In this document: in pieces, positions 56,060 through 64,000 of the stretch
Layout: each line of letters begins with the position of its first letter
How positions within the stretch are numbered: position 1 is the first letter of the stretch
Assembly (NCBI RefSeq): GCF_050624435.1
Contig: NC_134547.1
Location: 29,808,419-29,872,418, forward strand
Direction of reading: 5' to 3'
Source: Tenrec ecaudatus
Lineage: Eukaryota > Chordata > Mammalia > Afrosoricida > Tenrecidae
DNA: 64,000 nucleotides
Translations under genes and position numbers: made by a program
The notes under the pieces: model-generated
Seen by the model: only the letters and a program-made list of their open reading frames with translations
Told to the model about the DNA's origin: nothing
Database searches by the model: none

Positions 56060-56670
56060 GACAAGAAAGGCAGCCTAGCAAAACTCGTATTTTTAGAAGA
56101 GAGAAAAAGCGTACTGCGTAGGGGTTACAGAAGAGATCGATATAGCCAAATTGAAGGTTCACTATGGGGAAAGAAAGCTAGAAAGGAATCAGGATTACTG
56201 GGAATTCCTTGTTTGGAATTCTTAAGATGTAAAACCAGTGTTTAGCCAAAATAAACAGTTAAAACAAGTAGGCAAACAAAGAAACAAACAAACAAAGTTG
56301 TCCCCTCAGCCAGAAGAGCTCTCCCACCTTCTCCATGGAGACTCTCAAACCGTTCCTCACAACAGCTTTCCATCCGCACAAGCTTATAATTAATGCCTTT
56401 CCTATGAAAAGCTAAGAGCCAAATATTTCAGCTGCCTTTACTTCCTTATAATTTACTGTTTGTTTTATTTGTCTAATTAGTTCTTTTCAGTTACAGTAGT
56501 GTGGTTACCATCAGTAAAATCCAATCGAACAATTCACGTGGGCTGGGGTGGGAATGGAGAAAAGGCTGTAATTTTCTGTGTACATGTAAAGGGCGTTAAT
56601 GGCATAGAGAACTGTCGCTTTCAGGCTAAGCATTTGTTCTCTCTCACCTAGAAAGCACTGTGCTGGTAAA
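56060..56670. other. 5'-UTR intron, no recognised element
   Basis: AT-rich; nothing supported. Confidence 0.4.
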
Positions 56671-56671
56671 G

Positions 56672-56850
56672 TCTGGAGGGTCCCTGGTGGCTCAGTGGGC
56701 TGGGGTTTGAGCCCACCAGCTGCTCTGTGGGAGAAAGACAGGGCTGTCTTGTCTGCACCTGTACAGATTTAGTCTCTCAAAACCCCAGGCACAGTCCTAC
56801 TCTGTCTTGTGGGGCCACTCTGCATCAGAATCAGCTTGAGAACGGTGGGC
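56672..56850 (+). mobile_element. AfroSINE
   Basis: 'gggtccctggtggctcagtggg', 'gagcccaccagctgctctgtggg', 'gtacagatttagtctctc', tail 'catcagaatcagcttgagaac'. Confidence 0.8.
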
Positions 56851-57371
56851 CATTAGTCTCACCAACTGCCCATTCTTCCAGGACACAATTTTAAGACAAA
56901 ACACGGATTTTCTCCTCAGTCAAAAAACCCCACAACAAAACAGGACAAAGAAAACCTGAGCTTCCTCCCCTCAAGTGCCCTCAGTTAGGGGTGTGGCCTT
57001 GGTAAGCAAGTTACCATTTCTGTGGGGTTCAGATTTTGAGATATGAATGAGAACTGGATGAACTTTCAAATCCCTGCATTACAACTATTCATGAAAAACT
57101 ACTTGGAAACAAACTTTAGTCCTGCTTATATATTATTTATAGATATACTTTTTGAATGTCAGCTCTAATTAATTTGAATAAAAATTGTCCTAGGTCAGTG
57201 TTAATCATGTGGTGTCCTAGTGGGCCCGCACAAAAGGGAGAAAGACCCTCTAAAAGATGCACTGACACAGTGACCACAACAATGGACCCAACATAACTGA
57301 GGATGTCGCAGGACCAAGGGATATTTTATTCTACTGCACAAAGGCCAGGATTGCAATGTGTAACAACAGCC

Positions 57372-57575
57372 GGAGCCCTGGTAGCGCAGTGGTTAAAGCA
57401 CTCAGCTGCTAACCAAAAGATCAACTGTTTGAACCCACCAGCGGTACCACAAGAAAAAGTAGTAAAGTATTATTTCTGTAAAGATTTATATCCATAGAAA
57501 CCTATAGGGGCATCCACTGCCCTATAGGGTTGCCGTGTGTCCGAAGTGACTCAATGGCAGCAGGCTTTTGGGTTT
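57372..57575 (+). mobile_element. AfroSINE, well-preserved tRNA-like head
   Basis: 'ggagccctggtagcgcagtggttaaagc' and 'gctgctaaccaaaag' keep the A- and B-box-like segments best of all copies here. Tail 'gtccgaagtgactcaatggcag'. Confidence 0.85.
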
Positions 57576-57734
57576 AGCTCAATGTAATTATTAACTGCCA
57601 CAAAAGAAAAAGAAATGCATACAAATATCAAGTATGTTAACTTCATAGTCTAAATGTTCTTAGCTGGCACCTAGCCTGAGAATATTTTAATTTGGCAGCT
57701 GTGCTTAAGACATAAGGTGTAACTACAGTTAACC

Positions 57735-57985
57735 AATCTTCAGACTGATCTAACATTTACTGAGCACGTCAGTGTGCCAAGCATAGTGATGAGACTATGC
57801 GAAAGGATAACAGGGAGCCCAGGCCCTTGAGGTGCTTGCACTGCAGAGTACGCTTCGTACTCCTAGCATCTTTCTGCCAATTGGGACTATGTGTCTCTGC
57901 GATAGAAAGTAGCAATTGGTGCAAGTCTAAATGGAATTTAGGCCTGTTTGGTTTTAAACCCACGTTTTCTACATTACATCACGTT
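57735..57985 (+). mobile_element. MIR-like element
   Basis: 'ctaacatttactgagcacgtcagtgtgccaagca' is the MIR 5' signature; 'gcccttgaggtgcttgcactgc' and 'tttctacattacatcacg' continue the pattern. Ancient. Confidence 0.55.
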
Positions 57986-58089
57986 TTCCTGCATTTTTGT
58001 GAGAGCAAACTGTATAAAGCACTGGAACTGAAAACAGGAACCGCCCCTGCAGTTAGGTCCTATTAAAAATGTTAATATGCTAGAGTGTC

Positions 58090-58215
58090 ACACCTCTTTG
58101 GGACAAGGTAGGTGTTAAGCAATTTTCAAATAAGGAAATACTCAGTGCGGTTAAGTGACTTACCAAAGGTTACATGGCTGCTAAGTGCCAAAGCCAGTGT
58201 CTTTCAAATCAATTC
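58090..58215 (+). mobile_element. MIR element, 3' half
   Basis: 'cggttaagtgacttaccaaaggttacatggct' and 'agtgccaaagccagtg' match the MIR core. Confidence 0.65.
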
Positions 58216-58219
58216 CTGC

Positions 58220-59194
58220 AATTAATACAGTCCCTTGGATCAATCTTCAAAATTCAGCTGTGACCAAGAATAAAAGTATATAGTATCAAACATTTCTTTC
58301 TTGTAATATTTTTGCAAAACAGTAATGATGTTTTGGGTGATGAACTCTTCCACTATCCTATGTCCAAAAGAAATTCAGAGAAATGTTCTAGCAACCTAAT
58401 TATGTGAGAACCTAATTATGTGAGACAAATGTACATAACTCATCTGACCAGTAGACCGGAGTGAGGATTTCACCGAAATGATAAAGAAACCAAAATCTGC
58501 TCCAGACACTTTCCCCAATAATGGTGGGTTTTATATTTTCACTCTACATTTGTCTAATTGAGGCAAAACCGGTTTTACTGACATCCTTTGCTAATAAGAA
58601 ACAGTAAGCTGGATATTGCCATTTTAATCTTCATGTCAATGGAGGGCAGTTCCAGAGCCGAGTAGGCAGGGGAATGACTGCGTGAATAAAAGCCTTAGTG
58701 AGGCAGTTTCCTGTACAGGGCCTTCAATTCCTTGCTGCCTTTTCTAGCATGGATTCAAAAGATCGAAGCGCGCTTACTCTTCTCACCTAAACTATCCCAT
58801 TGATCACAGTTAAGTGAGAGTTCCCTGCCTAGGCAGGAAAGTGTGTCGTTAATCGAGTTGGTGGAGGTAAAGTAAGGACGGAGTCAGACTTTCTCTTTTA
58901 ATCAACAGTCACCGGGCACTCAGGCAGAGAGCAAAGAAAGTATAAACGCCAGATGGTGATAAACGCGGCGAAGGGCTGATAAGAGCTATGCAGACTGCAA
59001 ACACACAGCCTGCAGCAGGAACGGAAATGATCGCCTACAGGCTGGACTGGTGGCCTCCGCCTAAGGAATCATCCAGGCCAGGCCTTCCAAGCAAGCCGTT
59101 CCCTTCGGACGCCCCCCGGTCTTTCGGGAGGGAGCTTCCCCCCAAGGGCTCAGGATGCCTGGGGCCTCCGTCGGGCGAGGCTAACGGGTAGGTG
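58220..59194. other. Upstream edge of 5'-UTR intron
   Basis: No repeat recognised. GC content rises toward the CpG island from about 59040. Confidence 0.4.
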
Positions 59195-59950
59195 TGCAAG
59201 TGCAGGCCGGCCTTTTCTCCGCTGCGCACTGGCTAAGGGCTGGGGGCCGTAATCACCGGAGGGAGCGAGCACAGCGGCCTAAGCGGGTCCCCGTCTGCGG
59301 AGCGGCAGCGCCAACGCTTCAGGCAGGCCTGCCCGCGGACCACGCTGATGACAGTCGGCAGGGTGCGGCGGGTCCCCACCCCCGCCCCCCCGCCGCAAGG
59401 CGGGTCTGGGGGCTTCAGCCCGGGGGCCCGGCGCCCCTGCGGTGGTCAGCCCGCGCGTGTGCGCCGGCGGCGGCGGCGGCGGGCGGGCGGAGGCCTGCAG
59501 GGAGCGCGCACATGGCCCGGGGCGGCGGGCGGCGGGGCGGCCCCGGGGCGCGGTACCTGCGGTCGGGCGGCGGCGGCCGCTCCGCGAGCCTCCTGCGGGC
59601 GCCCGGGAGCCCGGCCGTGCCCTCGCCCTCGTCCGCACCCACCTCTCTCCCGGTTCTTGCCCCTCGTTTGCCCGCGGTCCCCCGGCTCCTCCGGAGCGGC
59701 AAGATGGCGGCGCCCGCGACGGATCACGTGACCCGCGGGCAGGTCAGGTGGCCCAAGTGGCGGGCGGCGGGGGCGGGGCGATGTCCAGGCCCCGCCCACG
59801 GGCGCCAGCCGCGCTGGGGTTGGTGGGCGCGAGGCCGCCGGTCCCTCGCCCGGGCTCCTTCCAATGGCAGCCGAACGGGCGCGCTTCCGGAGTTGGTGGC
59901 CCGACTCTGACGGCTCGGGCGGTCCCCTGTCAGGGGTGACCTTTGCCCAC
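59195..59950. promoter_or_regulatory. CpG island promoter, probably bidirectional (ZNF507 5' end)
   Basis: The only strongly GC- and CpG-rich block in the window. It sits upstream of the ZNF507 start exon. Visible motifs: YY1-type AAGATGGCGGC at 59701-59711, CACGTG at 59725-59730, Sp1-type GGGCGG near 59771, and CCAAT at 59861-59865. On the minus strand a candidate first-exon donor CAG/gtaccg ends at 59557. The long open frames on both strands here are products of GC-rich sequence and are not called as genes. The first exon and the start sites cannot be fixed from sequence alone. Confidence 0.75.
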
Positions 59951-60854
59951 AAGCCAGCGTGGCTTCGTTTTGTTGGAGCCGCCCCCTCTCTATCTAGATC
60001 TGCAGTGGCCTAGATTCAGCCCTGCACCCCCAAGGGGAGCAGTCACGGGCGCTGACCATCTCTGCAGCCCCACGCGTCTGAATGAAGGCAACTTCTTGAG
60101 CTTGGGGGATGCATTCTTGGGTCCTCCTGGGCTAAACTGTAGAGATACTAGCTTTGCTCCTCATTGGATTGCACTCACGCCCCATGAAGGAGGGCACTGG
60201 CCCGGGACATTTCTTGACTTGAGGGACTTGAGAGTTTTCAGGAAAGAATGAATTCTTTGGATATCTGCACAGACTTGTGCGCTTGACCCGGTAATACCAC
60301 CTTAGTTCTCTTAGGGAAATAGATCGTTTGTCCTTGGCATTTGTCTCATGAAATACACACCAGGGTATAGACATACCTGTTTGGGTTCCCCAATGACAGG
60401 AGAATGCAAAGTGAGGGAGGCATTGCACCCAATGTGAATGCAGGCCAGTTTGGGTAGATATAATTGAAAGATAAATATACCTACAAAGCAGAGTGTGTGG
60501 GTCTGGACTTGGCTGGTGAGCCAGAGGCAGGAGAACGGGAATGAAGTGTAAGATTCCCATCCCAGTCAGGTGACACACTTCTGGAGAGTTTCAGGTATAC
60601 TAGAAGCCCTTGCAGCCGACTGGCCTCTGGCTGATCAATGGGGAGCAGGAGGTACCAGGTTATTTGCACAGCTCTTTTCTCCCTTACAAATTCACTTAAA
60701 ATATAGAGGTTGGAAAACAAAGCTAGAATGTTCTTATTTTACAGAATTCTTTGCCTGTTGGATCAGATAGATAAAGAAGCAAATAAATAGTTAATTTTTT
60801 TCCCCCACTGAAAGTAAGAGAACAAGCAGGAGTCCGCCATGGAAGGGTGGTGGT
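59951..60854. other. Region upstream of the CpG island
   Basis: No repeat or conserved coding exon recognised. If the promoter is bidirectional, a plus-strand transcript would start here. The frames present (for example 59943-60251) show no known domain. Confidence 0.35.
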
Positions 60855-60988
60855 GTTGAATGTAGATTGAGTCAGTTCTGACTCATGGGAACGGTATGTG
60901 TAGCGGAATGAAGCATTGCTCCGTTCTGCACGCTCCTCACTGTCATTCCAACTTGAGTGCCTCATTGTTGCATCCATGTGTCAGTTCA

Positions 60989-61185
60989 TAAAGAGCCTTG
61001 GTGACAGAGTGGTTATGCATTGGGTTGCTACAAGGTCAGCAGTTAGAAACTCACCAACTTCTCTCTGGGAGGGGGAAAGACAAGGATTTCTATCCCCCCT
61101 AAGAGGAAAATTCACAGGGGCACTTCTACCTTGTCCAAGAGGGTCATCAGGAGTCACATTCAAGTTGGTGGCAGGGAGTTTCGGT
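60989..61185 (+). mobile_element. AfroSINE inserted in RTE
   Basis: 'agagccttggtgacagagtggttatgcatt', 'ggtcagcagttagaaactc', tail 'catcaggagtcacattcaag'. Lies between the RTE 3' terminal piece and the next RTE segment. Confidence 0.8.
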
Positions 61186-61944
61186 TTTATTTTGTCAATC
61201 CATATTATTCCTCTCTCTCTTACACCCTAAATTTTACCAAGCATGATGCCCTTCTCCAAAGACTCGTCCTACCTGATGACATACCCAAAGTACATGAGAT
61301 AAAGTCTTGCCATCTTTGCTTCTAAGGAGCTCTCTCATTGTCCTTCTTCCACGATACATTTGCTCATTCTTCCAGCAGTCTGTGGTGTATTCAGTAGTCT
61401 TTGTCAACCCTTAATTTAAAGACATCAGTTCTTTGGTCTCCCTTATTCATTGCCCAGCTTTTACATGCATATGAGGCAATGGAAAATACCAGGACGTGGG
61501 TCAGGTGTACCTCAGTCTTCAATGTGATGTTTTTACTCTTTTGCAGCAGGTTTACCCAGTACAATATGCCATTTGATTTCTTGACTGTGACTACTATGTG
61601 CCTTGACTGGAGGTCGAAGTAAAATGAAATCCTTGACACCATTAGACATATGCGTGCTAGAAATTGAAATCTAGATTTTTATTGAAGGAATCGAGTCATT
61701 TCAAAATAGGAAGATATTGCAGACATTCATGCAAGATGTGCAATGCTGCAAATTGCAGGGGTCAGATATCAAAGGATGTGTGCTCTTGGGCACTTAAAAG
61801 ACGGAGGAAGCCAAACGTTGACAAAAGAATTAAATAATAATTTTAAAAGAATTAAATGGTTTCTTCAGAAAAGTAAAAAAGAAAACGTTAATTAAGTTCA
61901 AAGTGAATTGTTAAATTTTAGATCTGACATCAGTCATGCTAGTA

Positions 61945-62715
61945 CAGTGAAACCTATTTGTTTACTGGCTCCAGTCTCAAACTTTCCACTACTCAAACAG
62001 TAAAGTTCAACAATACCTGCTTGGTGTTTGTACCTTTGCTCCGCAGTTGAACTGAAAGTCCCAGTTGAAAAGTGCTGAGGGCACAAAGGGGTGATGCTCC
62101 CGTCTAAGCGCCTTGCTGGCTTCGACAATATGCACTGCTTGGGTCAGCGCATTAGCATTTGTCATCATGCTTTTTTGTGTGCTTTATTTGCCTAAAATTA
62201 CGTAATCATGGCTCCAAAGAAAGTTAGTGGTATCAGCAGAAAAGCTAAGAGGAAAACGGTGAGAACCACAGTAGAGATAAAGAAAGAAATCAGTGCAAAA
62301 TTTGAATCAGGTTGCTGCTTGTTGATTTGATAGGTTGAATAAACATGGACAAATTGACACTTTCAACATAAAAATAGAATTTAAGAAGTAAGTAAAGCGA
62401 CTAATGTAACCAAAATGTTAACCAGGAAACAAAGAAGCAGACCATCGAAATGTTGAAAAGTTACTGTTAATTTGGATAAATTAGAAACAACTCACTGGCC
62501 ATAGCTTTTCTGAGACAGTGATATGGGAGAAGGCTAAAGACCTCATGAGTTTATGCTCCTTTTCAGCCTCAGAATCAATTATTTGGTTTTCCATATTTCT
62601 TATGGGAAAATGTGTTCAGTTCTCGAACTTTCTATTGTTGGAACACAAATTGAGTTCGACAACTGATGTTTTTTGGTTTTCCCAAAGCTATGCTACTGCA
62701 CAGTTGCCATGTGAC
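61945..62715 (+). mobile_element. Tigger-like (pogo) DNA transposon, decayed
   Basis: Starts cagtgaaacctatttg after a TA. At 62211 the plus strand begins MAPKKVSGISRKAKRKTVR followed by VEIKKEI, the start of a Tigger-type transposase with its helix-turn-helix region. Later 'ETVIWEKAKDLMSL' matches the CENPB-type domain ('...IQEKAKSL'). Frame broken and the catalytic region deleted. Near 62600 'cttatgggaaaatgtgttcag' resembles Tigger 3' ends. Confidence 0.65.
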
Positions 62716-63564
62716 TTCGGTATTTAAAATCCACTGTGAGGACTTTTGTTTCTCTGTGTTGAAGTGTCAGCCATACTGAAGGTTTGCAGTCTTTGATCTT
62801 CATCAGTGAGGCTTCTCAGTTTGCTTCATTTTCATACGGAAAGACCGGGTCATCTGCATGTGACAGGTTTTTAATCCCTCTAATCCTGATGCCACAATCT
62901 TCTGTAGATAATCCAGCTGCTCAGATGACTTGCTCAGCATGCAGATTGGATAAGTATGCTGAAGGGACATAACCCGACACATAGCTTTCCTGATTGTACA
63001 TCTTCTACACTGTCCCATTTTTCAGTTTCAAATGACTGCTTCTTTGTATATGTATAGGTTTCGCATGAGCACAATGAAATGTTCTGGAGTTCTCATTCTT
63101 TGCAATATTCTCTGCTTTCAGCCAAGAGCAAGCTGACATCAGTAATGATGTTTCTTGTTCTATGCCCGCTTCTGAATCTCGCTTGAATTTCTGAAGCTTG
63201 CTGTTGGCCCACTTCTGCAACCATTATCTTCAGAAAAAAATTACTTGCATGTTAAATGACTGATATTATATGATAATGTACACATTCTGTTGGATCATCC
63301 TTTTCTGGAATTGGCATGAATATGGCTCCCTCTCCAATTGCTTGGTTAAGTAACTGTCTTTAAATTTCTTGACATAGATCAGCGAGCGCCTGCAGGACCA
63401 TATTAGTTGCTGAAACCTTTCAGGTAGTATTCTGGAATTCTGGAAGCCTTGATTTTTGCTATGCTTTCAGTGTAGCTTGGCCTTCTTCCTTCAATACCAT
63501 AAACTCTTGATCATACGCTACCTCTTGAAATGGTTGAACACCGACCAATTCTTTTTTTCCAAAC

Positions 63565-64000
63565 CATTTTATCAGGAGCTAATCCAGACATCATACCATT
63601 CCACAGTTCAATCATATCAATCAATATTGTACAACTGCTACCAAGATGAGTTTCAAAACATTTTCTTCCTTTTTGAACTCCTTGATATCAGCTTTCCCCA
63701 CCCCCCTCCCCTACCATACTCCCCAGGAACACTTACTCTAGTCGTTGTCTAAGTTTATCTATCCTGGGTTTCATATACCAAAAAACATAGAAAGACAGAT
63801 AACAAAGATTCAAGAAGGCTACCCACAATGACAAACTACAGCAGAGATAAACCCCGATGTGAAACAAGCAAACACAGAAAATATTAAAAAGCAGATCAAG
63901 CCCAACGTGTATTAGAGGGGAGATCAAGTGACAAAGTTTTAACTGCTCAAGTCAGATTTGTCATTTTAGTTTACTATAGTCATCTTTCCAATACTCTGTC
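63565..64000 (-). mobile_element. L1 3' region, older subfamily, runs off the window
   Basis: 'aaaccattttatcaggagct' (reverse 3' end), 'caatattgtacaactgctacc', 'ttgatatcagctttcccc', then internal 3' UTR. It cuts the RTE element at about 63550. Confidence 0.65.

Larger units (their letters stand above)
60855..63545 (-). mobile_element. RTE LINE, 3' part, split by two insertions
   Basis: Three collinear pieces. 60855-60988 is the 3' end ('gattgagtcagttctgactcat'). 61190-61640 is the 3' UTR and ORF end; the minus strand shows LTHVLVFSIASYACKSWAM. 62728-63545 is further upstream ORF. The gaps hold an AfroSINE and about 1.1 kb including a Tigger-like element. Sequence on the two sides of the second gap is contiguous in the RTE consensus as I recall it, apart from a few tens of bases. 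No intact frame. Confidence 0.75.

Noticed and set aside
57372..57450. A functional tRNA gene
   Set aside because: The A/B-box-like sequence belongs to the AfroSINE head and does not form a clean cloverleaf with an acceptor stem.
59194..59952. Open frames of 100-240 codons on both strands in the GC-rich block
   Set aside because: GC-rich DNA has few stop codons; the frames overlap on both strands and show only Pro/Ala/Gly/Arg-rich sequence with no domain.

Overview
The window is mammalian nuclear DNA and fits an afrotherian genome, most likely a tenrec such as Echinops telfairi. About two dozen AfroSINE copies are scattered on both strands. They carry the tRNA-derived 'gccctggtggc...gtggtta' head and the 'gctatgagtcggaatcgactc' tail. 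There are also RTE-clade LINE pieces that share the AfroSINE 3' end, many copies of one L1 family with a characteristic 3' UTR, and SPIN-type hAT transposons. Among mammals SPIN is known from only a few lineages, and tenrec is one of them. The species name is inferred from this repeat mix.

The one host gene recognised is ZNF507, on the minus strand. It is complete in coding sequence: five coding exons at 50074-47945, 36007-35893, 32035-31921, 7918-7784 and 7667-7301. All have GT/AG junctions and compatible phases, and they join to 954 codons (953 residues plus stop), the length I recall for the human protein. The protein has about nine C2H2 zinc fingers in three groups. The 5' end lies in a CpG island at about 59.2-59.95 kb, which carries YY1, CACGTG, Sp1 and CCAAT motifs and looks able to fire in both directions. 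A repeat-poor stretch from 7300 to about 4010 that ends in a poly(A) signal is the likely 3' UTR.

Layout from left to right. 1-4 kb: 3' flank with RTE and AfroSINE pieces. 4-7.3 kb: 3' UTR. 7.3-7.9 kb: last two coding exons, separated by a 116-base intron. 7.9-31.9 kb: a 24-kb intron full of L1 copies, two mariner remnants (10.0-10.6 and 18.7-19.3 kb) and a SPIN element broken by an L1 tail (12.3 kb). 32-36 kb: exon, intron with another hAT MITE, exon. 36-47.9 kb: an intron with an RPS12 retrocopy whose reading frame is intact (37.4 kb), a decayed COX6B1 retrocopy (45.0 kb), and a nest of insertions at 39.7-43.0 kb where a mariner copy holds a SPIN element and an L1 that itself holds a retrocopy. 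47.9-50.1 kb: the large zinc-finger exon. 50-59 kb: 5'-UTR intron. 60-64 kb: upstream flank, with an RTE element split by an AfroSINE and by a Tigger-like transposon.

I found no undescribed multi-gene system. The interest lies in the transposon record: at least three mariner lineages, at least two hAT families with the nTCTAGAn-type target preference, two unnamed palindromic families, and several insertions with exact target duplications that let the order of events be read directly.
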